Shown piece after piece: positions 15,181 to 25,850 of a DNA stretch of 57,314 nt. The DNA is taken from the IMG/VR virus record IMGVR_UViG_3300042884_000922, positions 1-57,314 of that record. One strand, written 5' to 3'. The notes below the pieces were generated by a model that saw nothing but the letters and a program-made list of their open reading frames with translations, searched no databases and was not told where the DNA came from. How positions within the stretch are numbered: the first letter of the stretch is position 1; each line of letters starts with the position of its first letter. The DNA comes from a virus. The translations under genes were made by a program, and so were the position numbers.

Positions 15181-16914
15181 ATGCCAGAAGAAAATACAGA
15201 GACCGCTTCCGAAACCATTAATAGTACTGTAGATGATGCAGAAAAATTGGCGGTAAAGACAGATTTTTTGATTAGTGAAGGACTGGCAGCGGCGACCGCA
15301 GCTGAGGGCACTCTTGATTCGGCAGTCACAAATGCTCTTGATATCAATGACATTGAGATTGTTACACAGGCTAATCGTGTCATGGATCTTGCGCAGTGCG
15401 CAAAAAATATACCTGCTGCGCTGCTAGGACTCGCAATAAAAAAGGGAATATCATATCTTGCTAATTTGCCAATCACTGGAACAGCACTTGATATTGTTCA
15501 AATAATAGCTCTTATTCAAAAAATAATGGATCAATATGCTCTCTTGATGTTGCTAATTGAAAAATTAAAAGATCCAGAGACACTACTCATGATGTTAGCA
15601 AATGCTAAGATATTACAGGGCCAAAGTTTGATCCAGAAAATTGATGAAATCAAAAAGAACTTTCCTGGCGTAGAGGGACTTGATGGTGTGTTAAACAGTA
15701 TAGAATCACTTGACTTGTGTAATGCTGATTTTTCCCTTGAATATTTGCTTGGAGGAATTAAAAAATTACCACTAACTGAAATACCTACAGCAGTGGTATC
15801 TTTAAGAAGCAAATATGGCGGCGTTGTGACAGACAATTTAGACCGTAACCTAAAGGGAGACTATGATTCTGTGTTATTTAAGATACGAGAAGGCACTTTG
15901 AAGGATGACTCTCGTATAAATGAGTTGCGCAAGGCCGCAAGTAATGGTAGCGATACACAGGGTCTTCGGCACTATAATGAAATGCTTACGCTTGTAAATG
16001 TATTGGCATACAGTTATCATGACGATATTAAAAAAGCTGGAAAAGACGAGTCTCAATATGCAAGCATAAAGTCAAAATATGAACAAAATGTTGCAACTGA
16101 ACTGCAAAAGAATGGAGGTTCATGGAGTGCTGAGACTATAAATGATTTTAAAGGCCGCACTGCAACTATAGGCGCCGCGTTTAATTCAGGCGCCTCATCT
16201 GTTGGAGCTTTTTACAACCCAACTGTGAAGGGGGAAACAACTCAATATTCTACAACTGGAAATCAAGAGTATGGCGGGCTATCAAAGGAAGCATATGATC
16301 TTATGTTATTTTATGAAGTCGGCGGAGGTAAATCTTCATATGAAAAACTATACAGCAAAGCAAATTGGCCTGGCGGAAAAAGCGGCATAACTATTGGGAT
16401 TGGTTATGATATTGGAATGAATCGCCGCGGTACTTTTGTTTCAGATTGGACTGGAATACTTTCGGACTCAGATCTTAATAGATTAGCAGACTGTGCTGGC
16501 ATAATTGGAAGTGCGGCTAAAAATAAAGTTTCTTCTGTAAATGATATATCAATATCATGGGAAGCAGCCCAAGCGGTGTTTGTAAAGAAAACAATACCAC
16601 GATACAAAAGAGAGTGTCTTATAGCATTTCCAGGAGCAGATAAATTGCATCCAAGCGCGTTTGGAGCACTTTGCTCGATGGTATTTAATAGAGGTCCATC
16701 TACATCTGGTAAAAGGCGCGAAGAAATGGCAAATATACGCGCTGCCATTATAGGACAAACCAAGGTTACCGATATATACGATTATATTGCAAACCAGATT
16801 ATTGCAAGTAAACGAATATGGGCAAATACCGGTCAGAGTGGACTATTAAAACGAAGAGATAAAGAAGCAGCACTTGTTCGATCAGCAAAAGGAAGCAGCT
16901 CAAATGTTGCTTAA
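15181..16914 (+). CDS. Baseplate protein with C-terminal T4-lysozyme-like domain
   Basis: The protein is 577 aa. The first ~330 residues are helical and Ala/Leu-rich with no family I recognise. From about 364 onward it reads as a lysozyme/muramidase-type glycosidase domain: a candidate catalytic Glu E379 (MLFYEVGGG), T404-I-G-I-G-Y-D410 (as in the lysozyme T-x-G-x-G motif), SMVFNRG (499-505), and a terminal LLKRRDKEAALVRSA helix. It lies between the needle gene and gp25, so it is probably a virion muramidase that works with the CHAP-type protein. Holin/endolysin function is less likely given the position. Confidence 0.75.
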   Translation: MPEENTETASETINSTVDDAEKLAVKTDFLISEGLAAATAAEGTLDSAVTNALDINDIEIVTQANRVMDLAQCAKNIPAALLGLAIKKGISYLANLPITGTALDIVQIIALIQKIMDQYALLMLLIEKLKDPETLLMMLANAKILQGQSLIQKIDEIKKNFPGVEGLDGVLNSIESLDLCNADFSLEYLLGGIKKLPLTEIPTAVVSLRSKYGGVVTDNLDRNLKGDYDSVLFKIREGTLKDDSRINELRKAASNGSDTQGLRHYNEMLTLVNVLAYSYHDDIKKAGKDESQYASIKSKYEQNVATELQKNGGSWSAETINDFKGRTATIGAAFNSGASSVGAFYNPTVKGETTQYSTTGNQEYGGLSKEAYDLMLFYEVGGGKSSYEKLYSKANWPGGKSGITIGIGYDIGMNRRGTFVSDWTGILSDSDLNRLADCAGIIGSAAKNKVSSVNDISISWEAAQAVFVKKTIPRYKRECLIAFPGADKLHPSAFGALCSMVFNRGPSTSGKRREEMANIRAAIIGQTKVTDIYDYIANQIIASKRIWANTGQSGLLKRRDKEAALVRSAKGSSSNVA

Positions 16915-16920
16915 TTTTAT

Positions 16921-16928
16921 TATAAATA
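16921..16928 (+). promoter_or_regulatory. T4-type late promoter box for gp25
   Basis: A perfect TATAAATA ends six bases before the gp25 ATG at 16935. Confidence 0.7.
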
Positions 16929-16934
16929 GAATAT

Positions 16935-17366
16935 ATGGCTCAACTGTCTGACTATAACTATGAACCGCGTTCTAGTAATATAGCAAGAGATCAACTCTAT
17001 AGTGATCTAGATCTTTCATTTCGCATACATCCAGTCATTAAAGATATTATGCCTCTGCGAGATGCAGAAGCTATTAAAAATTCATTAAAAAATCTGATAT
17101 TTTCATATATGTACAGCCGGCCTTTTTCGCCGTATATACAATCAAATATAAGAAATTTACTCTTTGAACCAAACACTATTTTCACTCAGCTGGCTATAAA
17201 AGATACCCTCACGCAAATAATAAGAGATCGTGAGTCTCGTATAGACAACTTTGAAGTAGATGTTGAAGATCAGACAGACACAAATTCATATAAAATAACA
17301 ATTACATTTCAAATATCATATGATATTGCAGAACAAACCGTGCTTTTTATAGAAAGATTGAGATAG
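16935..17366 (+). CDS. 25: Baseplate wedge protein gp25
   Basis: The protein is 143 aa (T4 gp25: 132), a conserved wedge component that bridges baseplate and sheath and is related to lysozyme-like wedge proteins of P2 and type VI systems. It has the family layout: DLDLSFRIHP, then DAEAIKNSLKNLIFSYMYSR, FSPYIQSNIRNLLFEP, and a terminal strand pair (SYKITITFQISYD). It begins six bases after a late promoter and abuts gp6 directly (stop 17366, next start 17367). Confidence 0.9.
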   Translation: MAQLSDYNYEPRSSNIARDQLYSDLDLSFRIHPVIKDIMPLRDAEAIKNSLKNLIFSYMYSRPFSPYIQSNIRNLLFEPNTIFTQLAIKDTLTQIIRDRESRIDNFEVDVEDQTDTNSYKITITFQISYDIAEQTVLFIERLR

Positions 17367-19268
17367 ATGGCAATTACACAAAGATCAATTAACGTTTCAG
17401 AGTTGGATTTTGATAGTATAAAATCTAACCTTATAACCTATTTTAAACGCGATGACTCGCCATTCAAAGATTGGAATTTTCAAGGCTCTGGCTTAAATAC
17501 AATTCTTGATGTCTTGGCGTATAATACTCATTATAATGCAATGTTGGCACATATGAGTATCAATGAAACATTTTTAGATACTGCTCAACTTAGATCAAGT
17601 GTTGTATCAAATGCAAAACTATTAGGCTATATACCAAATAGTTTTAATGCACCAAAGGCAGTTATTGCAATTTCATTTGCGCCTAAAGCAGATTCAGCAA
17701 TCAATAAATTTATTGTATTGCCTCGGGGCTCTAGATTTTCAAGTGTATTAAATGGAACAAACTATATTTTTAGTACAGTAGAGGCTCATCAACTCACCTA
17801 TGACGCTTCTATCAATCGATATACTGGCGCTGTGCCAGTATATGAAGGAGTTTTTCGCACGCAAAAATATCAAGTAAATGCTAATTTACAATATCCTGAA
17901 TATATACTTGATTCAATAAATGTAGATATATCTAAAATTTCGGTGCGAGTGTATGCAAATGGAGACTCATCAAACTATACTGTTTTTACAAAATTTGAAT
18001 CATTTGATATTATTAGTTCAGAAAATCCTCTATATTTTATACAAGAAAATACCCTAGGACGCTACGAAATTAGTTTTGGTGATGGCCGGTTTGGTAAAAG
18101 GCCAAATAATCTTAGTATTATAGAAGTTGAATATTTTGTTACAAATGGCTCGGCCGCGAATGGTTGTGTCCAATTTAATTATATTGGCGGTCTATTTGCA
18201 GAAGATACACAAGACGTTGTTATTAACACTCCAATTATATCTCTCTTTACTGATAATGAAGGAAAATCATATGGCGCTTCTGGCGGCACAGAAAAAGAAA
18301 CACTTGATAGTATACGCTTTAATGCGCCTCTCGCGTATGTTGCCCAAAATCGCGCAGTAACTATAAATGACTATGCATCAATTATTAAGAGCGAATTTCC
18401 AAAATCAGAATCAATATCTGTGTGGGGAGGAGAAAACCATATTCCTAAAAGTTATGGTAAAGTTTTTGTTTCAATCAAACCAAAGGATGGACTCTATCTT
18501 TCAGAAGAAGATAAAAACTTTATCTATTCATTTTTACGCCCAAGATCAGTGTTGACTATACAACCAGTTATAGTTGATCCATATTATGTTAAATTGTCTC
18601 TAGATGTGCTTATCAAATATAATAGAAACATTACAGATCTCAGCAAAACTGAACTTGAACAAAAGATAAAGTCATATATCATAGACTATAATGATACTAC
18701 GCTTGAGTCATTTGATAAAGTGTTTACCTATTCATCTCTTCTTTCAAATGTTATACGACAGGATCCATCAATAGTAAATGGTCATCTACGTGTATATCTT
18801 ACCCAAACATATAAAAATATACCAACTCAAAAGGAATCTTTTATAATTGATTTTGGTGCTCCGCTTGATGTAGATGACGGAAAAACAATAACATTTTCAA
18901 CTGGATATTATGATGCGACTATAGGTTATGATGTTTATATAGGAGATGTTGAAGATCCAAAAGATCCACAAAAAAGAATATTGTATAGCTATTATAGAAA
19001 GGCTGATGGCACATACATCAAGCGAAACCTAAATATTGGTTATATAGATTTGAAAACTGGAGTTGCATACATAAACACTCTTCCAACAAATGGACCAATT
19101 GATATTACTCTTGAAGTTATACCACAATCAAATGACATTGTTCCTGACCGAAATCAAATTATAATAATAGACACAAATCGTTTGTCTGTAATGGCAGATG
19201 TTGATGTCATTGCAACCGGCGGCATGGCAAATTCAAGCTACTATATACCATTTAAACGAGATCGATAA
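17367..19268 (+). CDS. 6: Baseplate wedge protein gp6
   Basis: In T4, gp6 dimers form the inner ring linking six wedges. This protein is 633 aa (T4: 660). It begins with the conserved segment SELDFDSIKSNLITYFK followed by FKDWNFQGSGLNTILDVLAY and AQLRSSVVSNAKLLGY. The J-like region (SFGDGRFGKRP) and the EKETLDSIRFNAPLAYVAQN block match the baseplate J family shared with P2 and type VI secretion. It starts at the base after the gp25 stop, and is followed by the gp7-like gene after six bases. Confidence 0.9.
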   Translation: MAITQRSINVSELDFDSIKSNLITYFKRDDSPFKDWNFQGSGLNTILDVLAYNTHYNAMLAHMSINETFLDTAQLRSSVVSNAKLLGYIPNSFNAPKAVIAISFAPKADSAINKFIVLPRGSRFSSVLNGTNYIFSTVEAHQLTYDASINRYTGAVPVYEGVFRTQKYQVNANLQYPEYILDSINVDISKISVRVYANGDSSNYTVFTKFESFDIISSENPLYFIQENTLGRYEISFGDGRFGKRPNNLSIIEVEYFVTNGSAANGCVQFNYIGGLFAEDTQDVVINTPIISLFTDNEGKSYGASGGTEKETLDSIRFNAPLAYVAQNRAVTINDYASIIKSEFPKSESISVWGGENHIPKSYGKVFVSIKPKDGLYLSEEDKNFIYSFLRPRSVLTIQPVIVDPYYVKLSLDVLIKYNRNITDLSKTELEQKIKSYIIDYNDTTLESFDKVFTYSSLLSNVIRQDPSIVNGHLRVYLTQTYKNIPTQKESFIIDFGAPLDVDDGKTITFSTGYYDATIGYDVYIGDVEDPKDPQKRILYSYYRKADGTYIKRNLNIGYIDLKTGVAYINTLPTNGPIDITLEVIPQSNDIVPDRNQIIIIDTNRLSVMADVDVIATGGMANSSYYIPFKRDR

Positions 19269-19274
19269 ACATAT

Positions 19275-22200
19275 ATGATTTTAAGCGTTGCAAACAGTCG
19301 TCCACGTAATATGCAAAGTATACAGGTACAAGACCTGTTGCCAGAGCACATCTCTAATGATGCAAATATAGATTCGCTTACTAGGTTTTTAGAAGATTAC
19401 TATGACTATATGAACGCTGAAGGTCAACCTTCGCGTGAGATTGCATCATTAGCGCAAAATAAAGATATAGATGCTGCTACAGAAAAATATCTCGATGAAA
19501 TTGAATTATTGATTGCAAAATATACACCACGATCAAATCTTATAGATCGTGAAAGACTACTAAAAATAATAAATCACTATTATACCGTTCGTGGAACAGA
19601 AGAAGGAACAAAACTGTTTTTTAAACTTTTTTATGGAGAAGACATTAGTATAAACTATCCTAGAGAACGAATCCTTGCTGCGTCTGACGGTTCTGGAAAA
19701 TATGAAAATTTTTCACTAATTACAATTACTCTTGAAGACGGCACTACAATTAATGTCAAAAAATTTCTAAATATAGTTGACAACCCCGATCTCCGAGTCT
19801 ATGGTCAATATGAATATAACCCAGATCTTAGACTCTATGAAAATATTGGAAAGGTTGTTGAAAATGAATATAGTCGTCCTCAATTAGGTGATTCCATACG
19901 TGGATCAGAACTTAATAGTTATGTCGGTCATGTTGTCGCGATGAGTGCAGATGGCTCTACAATTGCTGTGGGAGATCGTAAATCACGGGTAAAGGTTTAT
20001 CGTTATAATAGTGCTGATTCGCTTTGGATTCAATTTGGAGCCACGCTCACGGGTCAAAGTGAAAGCGTTAATTCTATAACTTTAGTTGACTCGAGCGATA
20101 TAATAACGCTGTCTTCTCATGGTCTCAATAATGGCGATGAGGTTTCATTTACGAATATTGTTAGTACTATTGGACTACAAGAGGGAAGAGTCTATTATGT
20201 AGCAAATAAAACTGCAGACAACTTTAAAATTACAGACACACCGGGCGGAAAGGCACTGCCATTTTCTGGTAATGGATCAGCAAATCTTGTAGTCTATAAA
20301 AGATTTGGTCATGCACTTGCACTAAATGAGGACGGAACACAACTCTTAATTAGTGAACCTGGCTATAGTTCTGGTTCATATAGTGGTCGTGTGCTGCTCT
20401 ATCGTTATGACACCAAAACGTCTGCATGGGTTCTTGCAAAAATGGGCGATAGTCCCGAAAAATCTTCAACTGATGTTGTATATTATGGTCTAAACTCTCT
20501 TGGTGATAATGTTGCCGTATTTGGGCATGCCGTGGCATTTAATGAGGTGGGAGATTCAATTGCAATAAGTTCAACAGGTCATACAGCTGGAACACACCTT
20601 GACTATGTATCAACACTAAAATATAAAACTGACCCTCCAATATACAAAACAGTAACAATAAATGATACAACTGATGTTATTACATTGGCTTCTCATGGGT
20701 TTAAAACTGGTGATGCTATATCATTTGTGTCAATTACAGACGCAATTGGTGCACAAATTGACAAAAAATATTATGTCATAAACACTACGCCAGGTACATT
20801 CAAAATAGCTGAAAGACTCTATTCCGGCCAAATGGAAACTGCAACTGCTCAGGGCACAATTACTGTCTCTGGCAATGCTCGTGTAGTTTTAACTTCAAAC
20901 GCAATTGTTGGAGGAACAACTACATTAAACGTTCCAGTAGCAGCTATGGTTGAAAAGTCTGGAAGCATTTCTGGTACAGCAACTACCACAACTATTACTG
21001 GAATTTCATCAACGGCTGGATTAATTGCCGGCGGAAAATTAATCAAAACAGGTGGTGAAGCCGGATTAGGTGAAAATCCTGTAATTACCGCGGTTGCTGC
21101 CAATGAAATCACGTTTACTACGACGACCCCAAATTCGCCAGGCACTATTACATTTAACCAACTTGCAGACACTCCTAATGATTGGGCACAAAGGGTACGT
21201 AACGCTCTGGATCAAAATACTGAAATTTCATCAAAATTTGAGGTAGTTGTTGATCTTAATAAAATTACACTCATTCGTCATCCGGTCTCTAGGGGGATCT
21301 ACGCGGCTGTTGACACAACACTCAATATTTCAATCACAAATAATACGTGTGCAGGTATAGTCAATGCTCCAATATCATCCGATGTGTATGATGGCATCCC
21401 AGTTAATTTTACTGCGGCTGGATCTGCTGTTATACAAACCTATTATAGCAGTTGGCAATCCCATGGAATATTCCCACTTGACGAGTCCACTCTTCGTCAA
21501 GTTACATTTCGTCAGAGCGACGATAAAATAATTCTCGCAAATCATGGATTAGTAAATGGTAATAGTGTTGTCTTTAATATTGTAAGAGACACTGACGGAA
21601 TTGTTGCTAAACGTGAATATTTTGTAGTAAATACATCGCCAACTAATTTTCAGGTTGCATTAACTGCTGGCGGGGCTGCAATTCAATTTACACGAAACGG
21701 AACTGGAACTCTACTTCCACAGTCCAGCGGAATTGGAAAAAATATAAACATACTAAACGGAGAAAATTTTGGGTGGGCACTCTCTTATAATAGAAATGGT
21801 TCTCGTCTCGCAATAGGCATTCCAGGTGCTGGAAGCGGAAAGATTGGAAAATGCGGAAAGATTAATGTATATGACTATAATACCTCAAGCGAAAAATGGA
21901 TTTTACTTGAAAACAAGTCGCTCTATGGCACAACATCTCCCGGTGAAAAATACGGAACTTCAGTTTCACTTAGTGGTGATGGCAACACACTCATCGGCGG
22001 CGCACCATATCGAGCTGGTACCCGAACCTCTTCACAGATAAATGTTGGAGCAGTAATTTCATATAGTTGGAAGGGTCAATATTGGAAAAAGTATGGAAAG
22101 GTTCCACTCTACGGAAAATATGTAGAAGGACTCTATGGCTTTAAAGTCTCTTGTAATAGTGATGGCTCTCGTCTAGCCGTTTCTACACCTGGTCGTGAAA

Positions 22201-25200
22201 TAAAGTTTGGAGACGCAAACATAAACACATATAGTTATGTTCAACTCTATGAATTTGATAGACCTACAGATATGTGGATCGAGCAGTGGCAGTCCCTAGA
22301 AAACAAAACATACGACCTATATCTTGGGCATGCTCTTGCTATGGATACTACAGGTCAACGGCTCGTATGTGGTACGCCATATAACTTTGATCCAAAAAAG
22401 GCGCGCAGAAATGGTACAACCTTTACTGGGGCAGCTCCAGAAAACAACAAGCCGGCATATGTGAATGGCTCTCAAAATATAGCGTATACTGGCACACGAT
22501 GGAAATATACAAATAGCCAACCCCGTAATGTCATATTTACTAATACAACCGATATCATTACATTAAATTCTCATGGATTTGAAAATGGAAACGAAGTCGT
22601 TTTTAGTACAGTCGTTAATGGTATAAACGTCAATCAGGTATATTATGTCGTTGATAAAACCGCAGATAACTTTAAAATTTCTATAAGTGTTGGTGGAAAC
22701 GCATTAGTATTTAACGCCGATGGAAACGGTGTACTATCTAGATCTGCTCAATCTGCAAATCTTGGTGATGAAGACTTTCCATGGTTAGCAACGTGGCCAG
22801 CGTTGACAACAACTCCAATATTAGCATTTGAACGAGCTGGATCGGTTGATGTTTATAGTGTGGAAAAAGTAAATAATTCATTTGCATCTGATCGAACAAC
22901 ACGAATCTCTAAGTTTAGTGAAGAAATTAATGGTGTCAAACAAGAAAACTGGGCGATATATGACATCTTTTCCGAGGCGATTATTGACAACTATCGTTAT
23001 TCATATATAACTGAACCATCTGGCGGAATAAATTTTAACTATGAATATAGTACTTTAGACTATTTAAATATTGAAAATAGTTCTGGATATACAGCATCTA
23101 CAACAGAACCATTTGTCACGGTATATTATAAGGCAGCGCTTAAACCTGTCAATGGAATCTATAGACTAGGCACAGATAATAATATTGAAATTATTTGTCA
23201 AGGTCACAACTACAAACCAGGCTCTCAAGTAAATATAAACTTTACGAGTGGAGACCTGGTTGATTCAATCTTTACTGTTGACTTTGTCTATAGAACAAAT
23301 ACTGAAAATGATACTTTTATCGTAAAAAATACAAGTCAAAATATTAAAAACGTAACCTTTGAAGCTGCCAGCAGTATTGTTGCATTTACAGATCACGATT
23401 TGCCAACCGGAACAAAGGTTTCTTTTTCAACAATAAATGTAACCACAGGCATAACTCAAAATGTCGACTATTATACGATTCGTATAGATGAAAATTCATT
23501 TCAACTTTCAAGTACCCAATTTGGCCAACCAATAGATCTAGTTAATAATGGTTCTGGTGTTATGAATTTTAAAAGAATATTTGGTAACGGAACAGTTAGT
23601 TTAGACGCTGCTCCGCCAGCTCACCCGTATGAAGTGCATTCTTGGATTCCAGTTACAACTGAATCATTTGATTATGTCAATCCAATTGTTGTCTACGCGA
23701 TTCCTGACGATATTCGTTGGATAAAGGCTAATAATAAGGGAACACTTTCAGACTATTATAAAATACAAGATGGTGACTATTACCAGATACATAGTTATGA
23801 AATAAAAACACAATTACCGCCACAAGGTTGGATAGATGAGTTTAAAGGATTTTGTCATCCTTCTGGTTATGAGCTCTTTTCACTTTTGGAGGTCATTAAC
23901 TTTTCCAAAAATAACTGGGTTGATTTTATTGAATACAAATATGGAAATCGAGATCACATACCGCCACGTATTCGCGATCTCATTAGTAAAAAAGAGAAAA
24001 ACATAAAGTTGCCTACAGACCTTTACGAAATGTTGAGTACGTTTGGTGGACAACACACGCCGCGTTCACAGTATGGTCGCGGAATGGATAGAGATCTTAT
24101 TATCTTAATATTTGTTAAGATGTTGGATGATTTTGGCAAGACATACACCCAACGAAGAGATAATGGCGCTATTATGTTTATAAGAAACATGGTTCGTCGT
24201 CTAAATACATATCTCTCATTTCATCTTAGCACAAAATATGAACGTGGCACAAACTGGGAAGACGTAAAGTTTATGGGTGATGACCTTGATGGCCAGGATG
24301 ATGTGCTCTATAACAATGTAGGCAAAGTTGTCGTTTATTCATATAATTCATCTACGAAAAAATGGAGTCAACTTGGTGACTCTCCACTTGGTCAACGGGG
24401 CGATATTCGTCAACGTGGTTTAGACAATACACCAGTTAATAATGATAAAGGAATTTTCTCATTAGAGCAAGTGTTGCTTAACGAAGGAGATTCATTTGGT
24501 TATAGTGTAAGCTTTAATTCACTCGGAACACGATTTGCGGTTGGCGCACCATGGAATGATAATGATGCTGACAGCAATTTTTCAGATGACAATGATACTG
24601 ACAACGACTATCGAAATGATGGCGCAAACTTATCAGGTTTATTAAAAAATATTGGCGCAACATACATATATGACTATACATATGACAACGTTTCCCAATC
24701 TGTAAAATGGATGCCAGTTGGAAATCCTATAATAGGTGAAGCGGCTGGCGATCTTTCTGGTTGGAATATTATGTTAAATGATAGTGGCTCACGAGTTGTG
24801 ATTGGAGCACCAAACTCTGGATCAAATGATGCCGGACACGTTCGGGTTTACGAATATATTAGTGGCGTGTGGACGCAACTTGGCGCAGACATTGATGGTG
24901 TTGCAGCAAATGACCGAACCGGAACATGTGTAAGTATAAACTCAAGCGGTTCAAGAATTGCAGTTGGCACCCCATACAACAATGGCGAGGTTGGAAGCGT
25001 AAAAATATATGAGTATATCTCTGGTTCATGGACAACAATTGGTACAATTGCTGGACCAACGGCCAATGATCGTTTTGGTTGGAGTCTTTCATTAAATGAT
25101 GCTGGAGATAAAATTGTAATTGGAGCTCCACAAGCTGGTAGTAATTCTTCTGGACGAGCCTATGTCTATACATACACTGGATCGACCTGGACTGCACATG

Positions 25201-25823
25201 GCGGAGAAATTGTTCCAGATGTATTGTTTATTGCAGACTCTGGAGCAGCAACAGAAAATTTTGGTTGGGATATCTCTATAAACGGGACTGGAACCCGAGT
25301 TGCAGTTGCTTCCCCACAAACGGATTTTCTTTCTAGAAACAATCGGGGCTATATTATGGTGTACGAACTCGTCTCTGGTGTGTGGACTCTACTCGGTCAA
25401 ACAATAGAAGGAGAGCTTACAAACAGCAATGGAGGATTAAGCATATCGTTTAATACTAGTGGTTCGAGACTTGTAGTAGGTTCGCCAAACGCTGGCGGTG
25501 GACACACAAAAGTATATGAATATGACCCTATAACATATCGATGGGGACAAATTGGCAATGATCTTTGTGGTGATGCCTTCCCATATAAAAATGGTTGGAG
25601 TGTTGATATAAATTCTACAGGCGATCGTATTGTTGTCGGTGAAAGTGGCAGCAACAGTCGTACCGAAATTAGTGATGGACAAAGTCTAGGCAACGGTCTT
25701 TTAGATTTAAATCCTGAAAGCTATATGCTGCTATCAAAGGCTCCGAACTCGTCAAAAATATTAAATATACCAACACACATAACTCGTTATAAAACTACAA
25801 AACGTATAGCACTGTCTATATAA
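19275..25823 (+). CDS. Giant gp7-like baseplate wedge protein with beta-propeller and FCCH-like repeats
   Basis: The protein is 2182 aa (T4 gp7: 1032). Residues 1-190 form a conserved wedge-type start (LTRFLEDYYDYMNAEGQPS, YYTVRGTEEGTKLFF). A second conserved part lies near 1495-1650 (DGDYYQIHSYEIKTQLPPQ, FKGFCHPSGYELF). Between and after them are FG-GAP/integrin-type beta-propeller blades (about 215-430, 830-1040, 1738-2140; for example GSRIAVGTPYNNGEVGSVKIY), one with an Asp-rich loop (DNDADSNFSDDNDTD). Five copies of a ~65-aa domain resembling the E1 FCCH fold occur near 275, 465, 750, 1090 and 1365 (core: ITLxSHGxxxGDxVxF...YYVxNxTxxxFKI). Position after gp25-gp6 and before gp8 supports gp7. 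The repeats are probably surface modules. Confidence 0.75.
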   Translation: MILSVANSRPRNMQSIQVQDLLPEHISNDANIDSLTRFLEDYYDYMNAEGQPSREIASLAQNKDIDAATEKYLDEIELLIAKYTPRSNLIDRERLLKIINHYYTVRGTEEGTKLFFKLFYGEDISINYPRERILAASDGSGKYENFSLITITLEDGTTINVKKFLNIVDNPDLRVYGQYEYNPDLRLYENIGKVVENEYSRPQLGDSIRGSELNSYVGHVVAMSADGSTIAVGDRKSRVKVYRYNSADSLWIQFGATLTGQSESVNSITLVDSSDIITLSSHGLNNGDEVSFTNIVSTIGLQEGRVYYVANKTADNFKITDTPGGKALPFSGNGSANLVVYKRFGHALALNEDGTQLLISEPGYSSGSYSGRVLLYRYDTKTSAWVLAKMGDSPEKSSTDVVYYGLNSLGDNVAVFGHAVAFNEVGDSIAISSTGHTAGTHLDYVSTLKYKTDPPIYKTVTINDTTDVITLASHGFKTGDAISFVSITDAIGAQIDKKYYVINTTPGTFKIAERLYSGQMETATAQGTITVSGNARVVLTSNAIVGGTTTLNVPVAAMVEKSGSISGTATTTTITGISSTAGLIAGGKLIKTGGEAGLGENPVITAVAANEITFTTTTPNSPGTITFNQLADTPNDWAQRVRNALDQNTEISSKFEVVVDLNKITLIRHPVSRGIYAAVDTTLNISITNNTCAGIVNAPISSDVYDGIPVNFTAAGSAVIQTYYSSWQSHGIFPLDESTLRQVTFRQSDDKIILANHGLVNGNSVVFNIVRDTDGIVAKREYFVVNTSPTNFQVALTAGGAAIQFTRNGTGTLLPQSSGIGKNINILNGENFGWALSYNRNGSRLAIGIPGAGSGKIGKCGKINVYDYNTSSEKWILLENKSLYGTTSPGEKYGTSVSLSGDGNTLIGGAPYRAGTRTSSQINVGAVISYSWKGQYWKKYGKVPLYGKYVEGLYGFKVSCNSDGSRLAVSTPGREIKFGDANINTYSYVQLYEFDRPTDMWIEQWQSLENKTYDLYLGHALAMDTTGQRLVCGTPYNFDPKKARRNGTTFTGAAPENNKPAYVNGSQNIAYTGTRWKYTNSQPRNVIFTNTTDIITLNSHGFENGNEVVFSTVVNGINVNQVYYVVDKTADNFKISISVGGNALVFNADGNGVLSRSAQSANLGDEDFPWLATWPALTTTPILAFERAGSVDVYSVEKVNNSFASDRTTRISKFSEEINGVKQENWAIYDIFSEAIIDNYRYSYITEPSGGINFNYEYSTLDYLNIENSSGYTASTTEPFVTVYYKAALKPVNGIYRLGTDNNIEIICQGHNYKPGSQVNINFTSGDLVDSIFTVDFVYRTNTENDTFIVKNTSQNIKNVTFEAASSIVAFTDHDLPTGTKVSFSTINVTTGITQNVDYYTIRIDENSFQLSSTQFGQPIDLVNNGSGVMNFKRIFGNGTVSLDAAPPAHPYEVHSWIPVTTESFDYVNPIVVYAIPDDIRWIKANNKGTLSDYYKIQDGDYYQIHSYEIKTQLPPQGWIDEFKGFCHPSGYELFSLLEVINFSKNNWVDFIEYKYGNRDHIPPRIRDLISKKEKNIKLPTDLYEMLSTFGGQHTPRSQYGRGMDRDLIILIFVKMLDDFGKTYTQRRDNGAIMFIRNMVRRLNTYLSFHLSTKYERGTNWEDVKFMGDDLDGQDDVLYNNVGKVVVYSYNSSTKKWSQLGDSPLGQRGDIRQRGLDNTPVNNDKGIFSLEQVLLNEGDSFGYSVSFNSLGTRFAVGAPWNDNDADSNFSDDNDTDNDYRNDGANLSGLLKNIGATYIYDYTYDNVSQSVKWMPVGNPIIGEAAGDLSGWNIMLNDSGSRVVIGAPNSGSNDAGHVRVYEYISGVWTQLGADIDGVAANDRTGTCVSINSSGSRIAVGTPYNNGEVGSVKIYEYISGSWTTIGTIAGPTANDRFGWSLSLNDAGDKIVIGAPQAGSNSSGRAYVYTYTGSTWTAHGGEIVPDVLFIADSGAATENFGWDISINGTGTRVAVASPQTDFLSRNNRGYIMVYELVSGVWTLLGQTIEGELTNSNGGLSISFNTSGSRLVVGSPNAGGGHTKVYEYDPITYRWGQIGNDLCGDAFPYKNGWSVDINSTGDRIVVGESGSNSRTEISDGQSLGNGLLDLNPESYMLLSKAPNSSKILNIPTHITRYKTTKRIALSI

Positions 25824-25837
25824 TTAGAAAAAAACCA

Positions 25838-25845
25838 TATAAATA
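25838..25845 (+). promoter_or_regulatory. T4-type late promoter box for gp8
   Basis: A perfect TATAAATA ends five bases before ATG 25851, in the short gap after the gp7-like gene. Confidence 0.7.
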
Positions 25846-25850
25846 ACAAC

